This document shows positions 23,394 through 32,310 of a DNA stretch of 64,000 nucleotides, piece after piece (position 1 is the stretch's first letter; every line of letters starts with the position of its first letter). Under the pieces are notes generated by a model. The model made no database searches. It worked only from the letters and a program-made list of their open reading frames with translations, and was not told the origin of the DNA. The position numbers were made by a program, and so were the translations under genes. The DNA comes from Chryseolinea soli (lineage in GTDB: Bacteria; Bacteroidota; Bacteroidia; Cytophagales; Cyclobacteriaceae), in NCBI RefSeq assembly GCF_003589925.1, contig NZ_CP032382.1, positions 558,001-622,000 on the forward strand, read 5' to 3'.

Positions 23394-24308
23394 ATGCCCG
23401 GAAAATCCATTCTCGTCGTCGGCAGCTCCAACACCGATATGGTGATCAAGACTGCCAAATTTCCAGACCCCGGCGAGACCCTCCTCGGTGGCACTTTTTT
23501 TATGTTCCCCGGTGGCAAAGGTGCTAACCAGGCCGTGGCTGCCGCGCGATTGGGTGGCGATGTTACCTTCATCGCCAAACTGGGCAACGACATTTTCGGA
23601 CAACAGGCCCTGCAGCAATTCCAGAAAGAAGGCATTCACACCGATTTTATATTGACCGACCCCCAGCATCCCTCCGGCGTAGCATTGATCACGGTGGATG
23701 CAAAGGGCGAAAACACCATCGTGGTAGCCCAAGGGTCCAACGGCACACTCGCAGCCGACGATCTGGCAAAAGCCGGAAAAGAATTCGAGCGGGCGGATAC
23801 GGTCTTGTTGCAATTGGAAATCCCCATCCCCACCGTTGTCCATGCCGCGCAACTTGCCGCGAAGGCCGGAAAGAAAGTCATACTCAATCCCGCTCCAGCC
23901 ACGACGTTGCCGGAGACGGTCTTCAAAGATCTTTACCTCATCACCCCAAACCGGTCGGAAGCCGAGACGCTCACTGGTCTGTCCGTACGCGACGCCTCGG
24001 CCATTAGCTCCGTGTCAAAATGGTTCAGGGATAAGGGGGTTCAAAAAGTGGTGATCACCCTCGGCGGCGAAGGCGCGTATGTTCACGACGAACGCGGCGG
24101 CCGTTACATCGCCGCACCGCGCGTGAATGCAGTGGACACGACAGCCGCTGGCGATGTGTTTAACGGCGCACTGGCCGTTGCCCTGGCAGAAGGCACTTCG
24201 CTGGACGAAGCCGTTCAGTTTGCCAATCGCGCGGCGGCGCTTTCCGTCACGCGCATGGGTGCACAAGCCTCGGCGCCTTATCGAGATGAATTAACCTCCT
24301 TATTATGA
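23394..24308 (+). CDS. rbsK: Ribokinase (PfkB family)
   Basis: The 304-residue kinase has the PfkB signature 1 (GGKGANQAVAAARLGG, about residues 41-56) and signature 2 in the variant DTTAAGDVFNGALA near residue 250, with the catalytic Asp retained. VGSSNTDMV at the start fits ribose specificity. It phosphorylates ribose to ribose-5-phosphate in the cytoplasm. The stop overlaps the start of the next gene by 4 bp (ATGA at 24305-24308), so it is translationally coupled to the ADP-ribosylglycohydrolase. It begins a four-gene ribose/nucleoside operon. Confidence 0.95.
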   Translation: MPGKSILVVGSSNTDMVIKTAKFPDPGETLLGGTFFMFPGGKGANQAVAAARLGGDVTFIAKLGNDIFGQQALQQFQKEGIHTDFILTDPQHPSGVALITVDAKGENTIVVAQGSNGTLAADDLAKAGKEFERADTVLLQLEIPIPTVVHAAQLAAKAGKKVILNPAPATTLPETVFKDLYLITPNRSEAETLTGLSVRDASAISSVSKWFRDKGVQKVVITLGGEGAYVHDERGGRYIAAPRVNAVDTTAAGDVFNGALAVALAEGTSLDEAVQFANRAAALSVTRMGAQASAPYRDELTSLL

Positions 24309-25852
24309 TACGACGATCCATTCTATGTTTACTGTTGCTGCTCTCGGTGACGGCGTGGTGCCAGGAGAAAAAAATCAATCCGCCTTCCAACGGGTCTTAT
24401 AAACTTTCCAAGGAAGTGTTGAAAGACAAGATCATGGGAGGATGGGCCGGCCAGACGGTGGGTGTCACGTTCGGTGGTCCGACCGAATTCAGGTTTTGTG
24501 GCACGATGATCCAGGATTATCAACCTATTAAATGGTATGATGGCTATTTGAAAAATACTATGGTAAACAACCCCGGGCTATACGACGACATCTACATGGA
24601 CCTCACCTTCGTGGACGTGTTCGAACGTAAAGGGTTGGATGCACCTCTCAGCGAATTTGCCAACGCCTACGCCAATGCAGGCTATGCACTATGGCACGCC
24701 AACCAGGCAGGACGCTATAACATTTTGCACGGCATCGCTGCACCCCAATCCGGCCACTGGCTCAACAACCCGCATGCCGACTGCATCGACTATCAAATTG
24801 AATCTGACTTTGCCGGACTCATGTCGCCGGGCATGCCCAACACGGCGTCGGAGATCAGTGACAAGATCGGTCACATCATGAACTATGGCGATGGCTGGTA
24901 TGGCGGTGTGTATATGGGCGCGATGTATACGCTGGCATTCACATCGTCTGATATTCCCTTTATTGTGAAGGAGGCGTTGAAGACCATTCCCGCTGAAAGC
25001 CGGTTTCACCACGTGATCCAGGATGTTATTCAGTGGCACCAGCAATATCCCACCGACTGGAAAGCAACCTGGTTCGAGATCCAAAAGAAATACACGAACG
25101 ACATCGGCTGTCCCGAAGGCGTATTTGTTCCTTTCAACATCGACGCCACGGTGAACTCAGCTTATGTCGTGCTGGGTTTGTTGTATGGACAAGGTGATTT
25201 CACGAAGACGATGGAGATCACCACGCGGGCGGGTCAGGATTCGGATTGCAATCCGTCTTCGGCCGGGGGCATACTCGGCACCGTGCTGGGTTACAAAAAC
25301 ATTCCGCCCTATTGGAAGATGGGACTCCAGGAGTCGGAGCCGCTCGACTTCAAATACACCACCATGTCGCTAAACGACGTGTATACCATTGGCTACAACC
25401 ACGCGCTAAAAATGATCGCCCGCAACGGTGGCACGGCAGACGACCAGTCGGTGTACATCAAGGTGCAGCAACCTAAAGCCGTGCGCCTGGAGCAAAGCTT
25501 TGAAGGTCATCACCCCGTAGACAAAATGGAGATCCGCAAAACGCTCACGGACGAATACACGTTCGACTTTGAAGGCATCGGCTTTGTGGTGCGTGGCGAA
25601 TCGGCGCGCTGGCAAGCCACGTCGTCTTATGTGGCCAAGACCGAACTCTACATCGACAACAAGCTCGTCGAGAACGTGGAGCTCCCGGGCAGCTTCACGA
25701 CGCGGCGGTATGAATTGTTTTGGAAGTATCAACTGCCACGTCAAAAACATACGGTGCGCGTAAAGATCCTGAACCCTGACGAAAAGAGCCCGGTCTACCT
25801 GAACGAATTCATCGTGTACGACAATAAGCCTGCGAACACAACCCATCCATAA
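24305..25852 (+). CDS. Exported ADP-ribosylglycohydrolase family protein
   Basis: The 515-residue protein starts with a signal peptide (MIRRSILCLLLLLSVTAWCQ). The ARH fold runs from about residue 35: GGWAGQTVGVTFGGPTEF, the first metal-binding acidic cluster in YDDIYMDLTF, and the second site in AGQDSDCNPSSAGGILGTVLGY. From about residue 385 a beta-rich C-terminal domain follows (VRLEQSFEGHHPVDKM to YLNEFIVYD), probably carbohydrate-binding. The family removes ADP-ribose or related ribosides. In the Bacteroides rus locus a homologous protein works beside ribokinase and nucleoside hydrolase, so release of ribose from nucleotide-derived compounds is a reasonable but unproven role. Confidence 0.9.
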   Translation: MIRRSILCLLLLLSVTAWCQEKKINPPSNGSYKLSKEVLKDKIMGGWAGQTVGVTFGGPTEFRFCGTMIQDYQPIKWYDGYLKNTMVNNPGLYDDIYMDLTFVDVFERKGLDAPLSEFANAYANAGYALWHANQAGRYNILHGIAAPQSGHWLNNPHADCIDYQIESDFAGLMSPGMPNTASEISDKIGHIMNYGDGWYGGVYMGAMYTLAFTSSDIPFIVKEALKTIPAESRFHHVIQDVIQWHQQYPTDWKATWFEIQKKYTNDIGCPEGVFVPFNIDATVNSAYVVLGLLYGQGDFTKTMEITTRAGQDSDCNPSSAGGILGTVLGYKNIPPYWKMGLQESEPLDFKYTTMSLNDVYTIGYNHALKMIARNGGTADDQSVYIKVQQPKAVRLEQSFEGHHPVDKMEIRKTLTDEYTFDFEGIGFVVRGESARWQATSSYVAKTELYIDNKLVENVELPGSFTTRRYELFWKYQLPRQKHTVRVKILNPDEKSPVYLNEFIVYDNKPANTTHP

Positions 25853-25867
25853 CCAAACCCCTGGCCT

Positions 25868-26869
25868 ATGTTCATTCTAGAAAGTTATACCGTCGCCGTG
25901 CTGTTCTGTTTTATTACCATGCTTTGCTGGGGCTCGTGGGCCAACACGCAGAAGCTGGCGGAAAAGTCATGGCGCTTTGAATTGTTCTATTGGGATTATG
26001 TATTGGGCATCTTCCTGCTGTCGCTCCTCTTCGCGCTCACCCTGGGCAGCATGGGCGAACACGGACGCAGCTTCCGGGCCGACTTTGCACAGTCCGACGT
26101 GGCGAGCCTTCGTTCAGCGTTTTTGGGCGGTGTGATATTCAACCTGGCAAACATTCTGCTCATCGCCGCCATTTCTATTGCCGGGATGTCGGTGGCGTTT
26201 CCAGTAGGCATTGGCATCGCGTTGATCTGGGGTGTGTTGGATAATTATTTGAAAGTACCGGCGGGTAATCCGGCCGTTATTTTTACGGGCGTTGCGCTCA
26301 TTGCCATTGGGATTGTTGTGAATGCGGTGGCCTATAAAAAATCATCCGGCAGCGCGCAGAAGGTCTCGTCAAAAGGGTTGATCATTTCTGTGGTAGCGGG
26401 TGTGCTCATGGCGCAGTTCTATGGGTTCGTCGTATCGGGGATGGCCCACGACTTTGTGAACCCCGAGGCAGGTAAGCTCACACCGTATACGGCGATCGTC
26501 GTTTTCGCGGCGGGTATTTTTGTCAGCAACATTTTGTTCAACACCGTGTTGATGCGCATGCCGGTGGAAGGCGCGCCCGTGAGCTATGACGATTATTTCA
26601 AGGGCAATTTCAAAAGTCACATCACCGGCATTTTGGGTGGCGTGATCTGGTGCATCGGTATGTCGTTCAGCATCCTCGCGTCGGACAAGGCGGGGCCGGC
26701 CATTTCATACGGCCTGGGTCAAGGAGCGGTGCTGGTGGCGGCCGTGTGGGGTGTCTTTATCTGGAAAGAATTCAAGACTGCACCCAAAGGTGTGAACACC
26801 CTCCTGTTGGTGATGTTCGTTTGCTTTTTCTTTGGACTTGGTTTATTGGTTTACTCCAAAACAGCGTAG
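25868..26869 (+). CDS. Sugar:proton symporter, GRP/RhaT-like
   Basis: The 333-residue protein has ten predicted membrane helices in the drug/metabolite-transporter fold (CFITMLCWGSWANTQKL at the start, WCIGMSFSILASDKAGPAISYGLGQGA near residue 265). This corresponds to the glucose/ribose uptake (GRP) and RhaT group. Placement 15 bp after the ADP-ribosylglycohydrolase gene and before a nucleoside hydrolase suggests that it takes up ribose, or possibly nucleosides, across the inner membrane. Confidence 0.88.
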   Translation: MFILESYTVAVLFCFITMLCWGSWANTQKLAEKSWRFELFYWDYVLGIFLLSLLFALTLGSMGEHGRSFRADFAQSDVASLRSAFLGGVIFNLANILLIAAISIAGMSVAFPVGIGIALIWGVLDNYLKVPAGNPAVIFTGVALIAIGIVVNAVAYKKSSGSAQKVSSKGLIISVVAGVLMAQFYGFVVSGMAHDFVNPEAGKLTPYTAIVVFAAGIFVSNILFNTVLMRMPVEGAPVSYDDYFKGNFKSHITGILGGVIWCIGMSFSILASDKAGPAISYGLGQGAVLVAAVWGVFIWKEFKTAPKGVNTLLLVMFVCFFFGLGLLVYSKTA

Positions 26870-26932
26870 TCTTTTCGCCTGTCGATTTTGCTTATGCTTT
26901 CATTTTCATTCACGCTTTAATCTACCCATCTT

Positions 26933-27895
26933 ATGAGACTCACCTTCCTCCTGCTTCTCCTGATCAGCGTCTCCTCCCTCGCGCAAAGAACAAAGACAGT
27001 CAAGATCATTCTCGACACCGACTTTGGCAATGACTGCGACGACGCGGCCGCTTTGGCCGTCTTGCATCAATTGGCCTACCACGGCGAGGCCGAAATTCTG
27101 GGCGTAGTCTATCCCATGAACGACGACATGGGTGCTCCGGCGATCGATGCCGAAAATACATATTACGGGAAACCCAATATTCCCGTGGGCACCTACAAAG
27201 GAACTTATGAATACAAAGACAAGCACAACGATCTTTATAACAGCAAGCTGGCGGAGCTGCCCAACGATCTGAAGTCGGGGAAGAATGCGCCGGATGCCGT
27301 TGCTTTATATCGCAAGATCCTTGCCGCGCAACCCGATCAGGGCGTGACCATTGTGGTGGTGGGTCCCCAGCGTTTAGTGGCCGACCTGCTTCAATCCAAG
27401 GCGGATTCGCTCAGCCCGTTGGACGGCACGGCGTTGGTGAAGAAAAAAGTGCTGCAGTTGGTGGTGATGGGGACGGCCTATCCGAAAGGTCACGAGTGGA
27501 ACATTCGCATTTGTCCGGATGCGGCGCAGTACGTAGAAGAGCATTGGCCAACCCCGGTGGTGTATTCCGGGTTGGAGATCGGCATAGCGATCATGACCGG
27601 CGAGCGGTTGTTCACCGAGACGCCGGAAAATAACCCGGTGCGCATTGCTTTTGGAACCAATCCTGGGTTGGATGCAAAAAAGAACCGGCATAGTTGGGAT
27701 CAGACCGCGGTGCTGTATGCCGTGAGAGGGGTGCGTGATTATTGGACGCTGGGGACGGGGTTCCCTCAGATCACAGAGGATGGGAAGAATAGTTGGGTGG
27801 TCTCTAAAGGAAACCGGCATTATTTGATCGCCAAGAAAGGGATACCGGAGATGAAAAAGATTTTGGAGGATATGATGGTCGCGGCTCCGAAGTAA
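26933..27895 (+). CDS. Exported nucleoside hydrolase (IUNH family)
   Basis: The 320-residue protein has a signal peptide (MRLTFLLLLLISVSSLAQ) and the hallmark calcium-binding motif DTDFGNDCDDAAAL at about residues 27-40. Other family features are VVGPQRLVADLLQ, HEWNIRICPDAA, and the late WDQTAVLYAVRG supplying a metal-binding Asp. It splits ribonucleosides into base and ribose, here outside the cytoplasm. It is the last gene of the ribose/nucleoside operon, 63 bp after the symporter gene. Confidence 0.93.
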   Translation: MRLTFLLLLLISVSSLAQRTKTVKIILDTDFGNDCDDAAALAVLHQLAYHGEAEILGVVYPMNDDMGAPAIDAENTYYGKPNIPVGTYKGTYEYKDKHNDLYNSKLAELPNDLKSGKNAPDAVALYRKILAAQPDQGVTIVVVGPQRLVADLLQSKADSLSPLDGTALVKKKVLQLVVMGTAYPKGHEWNIRICPDAAQYVEEHWPTPVVYSGLEIGIAIMTGERLFTETPENNPVRIAFGTNPGLDAKKNRHSWDQTAVLYAVRGVRDYWTLGTGFPQITEDGKNSWVVSKGNRHYLIAKKGIPEMKKILEDMMVAAPK

Positions 27896-27902
27896 TACAA
27901 GG

Positions 27903-29078
27903 CTACCATAGCGGCATGCCTTTGTCGAATTCGGCGACGTTGTGGCGGATGACGGCGTCGAGGTCGTTGGTGGCTTGGAAGACGCGGGTTTGGCGTTGGG
28001 AGCTGTTGCCTTTGGTGGTGATCTCGGTGATGCGCGATAGATATTCTACGCAGTTCAATTCCCGCGCATAGGGCTCCAGTTTCAGGATCCATTCGTGGAT
28101 ATCGTCGCGCATGTGTTTCGGGCTGCCGCGGCGTGTGGGCACCACGTCGGCGTCGAGGCCGTAGCGGATGGCGCGCCATTTATTTTCACGGAAGATCCAG
28201 CGATGCAGGTACGTAAATGATTTTGCCCATTCTTCTTCGTGGTCGCGAAACCAGTGGGCCAGGAGTTGAATGAACGTGACGATGGCCATGGTCTCATATA
28301 AGGTGGCGGGTTCGTCACAGAAGCGCAATTCGAGTGTGCCATAGTGCGGACTCGGGCGCAAATCCCACCAAAGGTCTTTCATGCTTTCGATGGCTTGGGT
28401 TCGGATGAGGAAGCGATACAGCTTCTGAAATTCATCCCAATTCCGCACGAGGTAGGGCATGCCGGCAGTAGGCAATGCTTCGTAGGTAGTCGGGCGGCAG
28501 GAGGACAGCCCGGTATATTTTCCTTGCCAGAACGGTGAACTGCCCGACAACGCCAGGATATGGGGGAGAAAATGCATAAAGAAATAATTGTAGCGGATGC
28601 AGGTATCGCCGGAAGGCATACCGATGTGCACATGCATGCCATACACCGCCATGCGGCGGATGATCCATTGATTGCGGTCGATCAGTTCTTCATAGCGTTT
28701 GGACGGTGTGATGAGCCGCTCGCGATAGTCTGCCAAGGGATGTGTGCCCGTTGAGGCGATCTTCAAGTTCAACGTGTGCGCTTTGGCCGATACCAATTGC
28801 AACGAATGCTTCAAATCGGATTCCACGGCATGAAGGGTGTGGCAAACGTCGGTGATCACTTCCAGCGTGCTTTGGAAAAATTCAGGCTTCAGTTTTTCGT
28901 CCTCACCACGTTCCATCACATCGGCCGCGCGCGGGGTCAGCAGGAGGCTTTCCCCATCCAAAACCTGCAATTCAAGCTCCACCCCAAGGGTAAGTGCCTC
29001 GGCGCTCGGTTTAAATTCAAGTCGCTTTTTTAGTCGTGTCATTTTCTTTTGGACGCGGATGTGATCAACAAGGCTCAT
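27903..29078 (-). CDS. Carboxylate-amine ligase, GCS2/YbdK family
   Basis: The frame is open to 29156, but the ATG at 29076-29078 (MSLVDHIRV) has a purine-rich AAAGAAAAGAGAG directly before it and is the better start (391 residues). Features of the glutamate-cysteine ligase 2 fold are GVELELQVLD, THPLADYRERLITPSKRYEEL, VHIGMPSGDTCIRYNYF, and LELRFCDEPATL. YbdK-type enzymes form gamma-glutamyl amide bonds, but their physiological acceptor is usually unknown. It is convergent with the nucleoside-hydrolase gene and divergent from asnB. A paralogue is at 62163-63407. Confidence 0.9.
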   Translation of the reverse strand: MSLVDHIRVQKKMTRLKKRLEFKPSAEALTLGVELELQVLDGESLLLTPRAADVMERGEDEKLKPEFFQSTLEVITDVCHTLHAVESDLKHSLQLVSAKAHTLNLKIASTGTHPLADYRERLITPSKRYEELIDRNQWIIRRMAVYGMHVHIGMPSGDTCIRYNYFFMHFLPHILALSGSSPFWQGKYTGLSSCRPTTYEALPTAGMPYLVRNWDEFQKLYRFLIRTQAIESMKDLWWDLRPSPHYGTLELRFCDEPATLYETMAIVTFIQLLAHWFRDHEEEWAKSFTYLHRWIFRENKWRAIRYGLDADVVPTRRGSPKHMRDDIHEWILKLEPYARELNCVEYLSRITEITTKGNSSQRQTRVFQATNDLDAVIRHNVAEFDKGMPLW

Positions 29079-29137
29079 CTCTCTTTTCTTTGTTATCTGT
29101 ATAATGCCCAAAACGCCGATTTGTTTAAAATCCCATC

Positions 29138-29180
29138 CTTTGCGCCCGCCCGCCAAGCTTTAGCGAACGCGAAGCGACGA
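29138..29180. repeat. Dispersed repeat, reversed partial copy
   Basis: CCCGCCCGCCAAGCTTTAGC and the following bases are the reverse complement of the core shared with 12761-12833, 13765-13855 and 39517-39570. It lies in the divergent spacer between the GCS2 and asnB genes. Confidence 0.6.
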
Positions 29181-29270
29181 AAAACCTTATAGGGGATCAC
29201 TCCCAAACCCACACCTGACAATCCCCAAACTTTCCTAACTTTCCCCAAAAAATTCAATCGCTTTACCAGC

Positions 29271-31187
29271 ATGTGCGGCATTACCGGGATTTTCGCATTC
29301 AACCTCGTCGGCAAATTCAACAAGATCCATATTACCAATGCCACCATGGCCCTGGAAAAACGCGGCCCCGATTTCCAGGACATTTACATCGATGAATGGG
29401 TCGGCCTGGGCCACCGCCGCCTCTCCATCATCGACACCCGCGACGTGGCCAACCAACCGATGTGGGACGACGAAAAGCGCTACTGCATCGTGTTCAACGG
29501 CGAGATCTTCAACTACCGCGAGCTGCGCGCGGAACTGGAAGCCAAGGGAGTGACCTTCTTCACGCAGTCCGACACAGAGGTACTGCTCAAACTCTACATC
29601 CAGCAAAAAGAAAGCTGTCTTCCCAAACTCAACGGCTTTTTTTCCTTTTGCATCTACGACCGCCAAGCGCAAACCTTTTTCCTGGCGCGCGACCGTTTTG
29701 GTATCAAGCCGTTGCTTTATCTTTTCGACGAAGACAAATTTATTTTCGCCTCCGAAATGAAATCGGTGTTGCAGTTTGGTATCGAACGCAACCTGGATCA
29801 CACGTCGCTCTACACCTACTTGCAACTCAACTATATTCCCGCGCCGGATACGATTTTCAGCAATGTTAAAAAGTTGCTGCCCGGGCATTACTTGAAGATC
29901 AGCCGTCAGAAGATGGACATGGCGCGCTATTACGAGATCCCTTATGATCGCGAGAAAGCCGAAAGCAATCCGCTATCTTACGACACCGCGAAAGAAGAAT
30001 TCAAGCGCCTGCTGGAAGCCTCCGTGCAACGCCGGTTGGTGGCCGATGTGCCTCTGGGTTCTTTCCTCAGCGGCGGCATCGACTCGTCCATTGTTGCAGC
30101 ACTGGCCAGTAAACACAAGCCCGATCTGCACACCTTCTCGATCGGCTATCGCGATGAAAAGTTCTTTGACGAAACGCATTATGCGCGGCTGGTCGCCAAA
30201 CAGATCAAAACGGAGCACACGGTCTTTTCGCTGACCAACAATGACCTCTACACGCACGTACACTCCATCCTAAATTATATTGATGAGCCCTTCGCCGACT
30301 CCTCGGCCATCGCGGTATACATCCTCAGCAAGGAAACGCGGAAACACGCCACCGTAGCACTCTCGGGCGATGGAGCAGATGAAATGTTTGCCGGCTACAA
30401 CAAGCACGCCGCGTTCCGGCAGATCACCGACAAAGGCTGGAAGGAAAATTTAGTGGGCGCGCTCGGTTCGTTATGGAAAGTCCTGCCAAAGTCCCGTAGC
30501 GGCGCGATCACAAATAAAATCCGCCAGCTCTCCCGTTTCAGCGAAGGCATGAAGCTCTCGTCCCGCGATCGCTACTGGCAATGGGCTGGCTATGCCGGCA
30601 AAGATGAAGCGATGAACATGCTGCAACCCGAGGTGCGCGCCAACGTCGGATTGAGCGACTTTGCATCGCGCCAGCAAAATATTCTTCGCGGTCTCCCCGA
30701 AAAAGAAAACATCAACGACATTTTGCTCACCGACATGCACCTTGTGCTCCCGGACGATATGCTCACCAAAGTCGACCTGATGAGCATGGCGAATGGTCTT
30801 GAAGTGCGCGTGCCTTTCCTTGATTACGAGGTGGCGAATTTTGCGTTCAGCCTGCCCGTGGAGTATAAGATCAACGCCGGCATGCGGAAGCGGATCGTGC
30901 AGGATGCCTTTCGCGAGATCCTTCCCGTGGAACTTTATAACCGGCCGAAGAAAGGATTTGAAGTGCCGTTGCTAAAATGGTTCAGGGGGGAAATGCGGTC
31001 GCTTATTGAAGAAGAGCTTTTATCGGAGAAATTTATTTCAGAGCAGGGGATCTTTGATTATCCCACAATCGCCGTACTGAAGCGTCAGCTCTTTTCATCC
31101 AATCCCGGCGATGTGCATGCGCGCATCTGGGGGCTGATCGTGTTTCAATGGTGGTGGCGAAAATATATGACGGTAAAGAAATCGTAA
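29271..31187 (+). CDS. asnB: Asparagine synthase (glutamine-hydrolysing)
   Basis: The 638-residue protein starts MCGITGIFAFN; Cys2 becomes the N-terminal nucleophile of the class-II glutaminase domain (residues about 1-210; FNGEIFNYRELR, FLARDRFGIKPL). The synthetase domain has the PPi-loop LSGGIDSSIVAAL near residue 265, LSGDGADEMFAGYNKH, and LPDDMLTKVDLMSMANGLEVRVPFLD. It amidates aspartate. Many AsnB homologues of this length act in surface-polysaccharide or cell-wall amidation, but no such genes are adjacent, so the basic function is preferred. Confidence 0.95.
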   Translation: MCGITGIFAFNLVGKFNKIHITNATMALEKRGPDFQDIYIDEWVGLGHRRLSIIDTRDVANQPMWDDEKRYCIVFNGEIFNYRELRAELEAKGVTFFTQSDTEVLLKLYIQQKESCLPKLNGFFSFCIYDRQAQTFFLARDRFGIKPLLYLFDEDKFIFASEMKSVLQFGIERNLDHTSLYTYLQLNYIPAPDTIFSNVKKLLPGHYLKISRQKMDMARYYEIPYDREKAESNPLSYDTAKEEFKRLLEASVQRRLVADVPLGSFLSGGIDSSIVAALASKHKPDLHTFSIGYRDEKFFDETHYARLVAKQIKTEHTVFSLTNNDLYTHVHSILNYIDEPFADSSAIAVYILSKETRKHATVALSGDGADEMFAGYNKHAAFRQITDKGWKENLVGALGSLWKVLPKSRSGAITNKIRQLSRFSEGMKLSSRDRYWQWAGYAGKDEAMNMLQPEVRANVGLSDFASRQQNILRGLPEKENINDILLTDMHLVLPDDMLTKVDLMSMANGLEVRVPFLDYEVANFAFSLPVEYKINAGMRKRIVQDAFREILPVELYNRPKKGFEVPLLKWFRGEMRSLIEEELLSEKFISEQGIFDYPTIAVLKRQLFSSNPGDVHARIWGLIVFQWWWRKYMTVKKS

Positions 31188-31194
31188 CGTATCG

Positions 31195-31860
31195 TCATAG
31201 CACAGCACTCACAAATTCCAACCAGGGATCTCTTCCCAAGACAAAGAAATAGAAGAAACACCCCAGCCATCCGTGAAAGAGTCCCAGTATCCACAGGTTC
31301 CTGTATTGAAGATAAATAATCGTATAGCCGATCGCTAACAAAGCTGTGGCGACCACTAAAGGTATCGACGGGAAATGAACGATCGAAAACACGATTGAAC
31401 TGACCACAACGATCGCGGCCTTCCCCGCTTTACGTCCCTCCCAATCCTCCATATTTCGCGCGATCAACCCGATGATGAGGAATTGTTGGATCGTTCCCCA
31501 CAACGGGTAGAGGATCATGATGGGAAGGATATGCCAATTGAAAACCAATGTTTCCCTCGCGGTGCCAAGAACGATGAAAGCAACCAGCGCGACGAGCGAC
31601 ACCGGCCCGATCCAGCGCAGGCTGTTTCGAAAGCCTTCTTTTCTGAAACCCCAGTACGCCGGAACATCTCGGTTTGTTTTGATGCGATACAGGATGTAGG
31701 CGATCCACAACAGGCACGCCGTCGTGACATACCAGAATTTCAGATGGAGCCAATCCACGAACAAAAATTTACCAAAGCCGGTCAGCACAACGGCGACGAT
31801 CTCGGTCGTTCGGGTAGCATTCGTGTGGTAGGCAGGGGTGGGCGTTGTTCGCTCGCTCAA
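31195..31860 (-). CDS. CPBP-family membrane protein (possible intramembrane protease)
   Basis: The frame is open much further upstream (to 32031), but that part lies across the divergent gene at 31910. A TATCTTTC -7 element on this strand at 31884-31877 argues for a start at or below 31870; the TTG at 31858-31860 (giving 221 residues, MSERTTPTP) fits. About six membrane helices follow. CPBP motif 1, usually EExxxR, is here PLWGTIQQFLIIGLIARN with QQ instead of EE. Motif 2 (FSIVHFPS) and motif 3 (GLFHGWLGCFF) keep their His. Similar QQ forms occur in Bacteroidota, so activity is uncertain. Confidence 0.75.
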   Translation of the reverse strand: MSERTTPTPAYHTNATRTTEIVAVVLTGFGKFLFVDWLHLKFWYVTTACLLWIAYILYRIKTNRDVPAYWGFRKEGFRNSLRWIGPVSLVALVAFIVLGTARETLVFNWHILPIMILYPLWGTIQQFLIIGLIARNMEDWEGRKAGKAAIVVVSSIVFSIVHFPSIPLVVATALLAIGYTIIYLQYRNLWILGLFHGWLGCFFYFFVLGRDPWLEFVSAVL

Positions 31861-31865
31861 AACAT

Positions 31866-31884
31866 TATCTTTACAGGAAAGATA
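31866..31884. promoter_or_regulatory. Symmetric divergent promoter/operator palindrome
   Basis: TATCTTT and AAAGATA are perfect inverted arms around ACAGG. Read on each strand, the palindrome gives TATCTTTA (+) and TATCTTTC (-), one base short of the -7 consensus TAnnTTTG. It therefore can supply back-to-back -7 elements for the genes at 31910 (+) and 31860 (-), or act as a regulator site. Confidence 0.5.
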
Positions 31885-31909
31885 AACATTTCTCATCACT
31901 CGCATTGCT

Positions 31910-32275
31910 ATGAAAAATCTGCTCCGGTTAGAAGAAGCCCTGGAATTTTTTCTCGCCATTTTTCTCCTCCAGTCCCTTCCCCAGCCGGGATGGCTATACG
32001 CCATACTCTTTCTTGCGCCCGACCTGAGCATGTTGGGCTATATCGTTAATACACGGATCGGCGCGGCCTGCTATAATGTAGCGCATCACAAAGGACTGGC
32101 CATCGCGTTGTATGTGGCGGGAGTTTATTTTCAAATGCCCTGGGTGGCCTTTACAGGACTACTTTTATTCGGACACAGCGCCCTCGACAGGATCCTCGGC
32201 TATGGGTTGAAATATCCGGATCACTTCAAGCACACACATTTGGGGTGGCTTCCGGAACCGAAGAAAAATCGATAG
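31910..32275 (+). CDS. DUF4260 small membrane protein
   Basis: The 121-residue protein matches DUF4260: LLRLEEALEFFLAIFLL, a WLYAILFLAPDLSMLGYIVNTRIGAACYN core, and LIWL-like late helices ending at HSALDRILGYGLKYPDHFKHTHLGWL. There are three or four membrane helices and a conserved His near the C-terminus. No function is known for the family. It is divergent from the CPBP gene, and the two may share a regulatory site. Confidence 0.88.
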   Translation: MKNLLRLEEALEFFLAIFLLQSLPQPGWLYAILFLAPDLSMLGYIVNTRIGAACYNVAHHKGLAIALYVAGVYFQMPWVAFTGLLLFGHSALDRILGYGLKYPDHFKHTHLGWLPEPKKNR

Positions 32276-32306
32276 CTATTGAATCGCCTGCTGAAGCTAA
32301 AGCCAA
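32270..32306. terminator. Possible terminator between convergent genes
   Basis: AGCTATTG and CAATAGCT are complementary arms at about 32273-32280 and 32299-32306 around a 20-base loop, between the DUF4260 and VOC genes. The stem is short, so the call is weak. Confidence 0.35.
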
Positions 32307-32310
32307 TAGC

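Noticed and set aside
27903..28179. Arginine/histidine-rich frames opposite or beside the YbdK-like gene
   Set aside because: Shadow frames of GC-rich coding DNA.
31861..32031. Extended N-terminus of the CPBP protein
   Set aside because: It would overlap the divergent DUF4260 gene; the symmetric -7 elements place the start further in.
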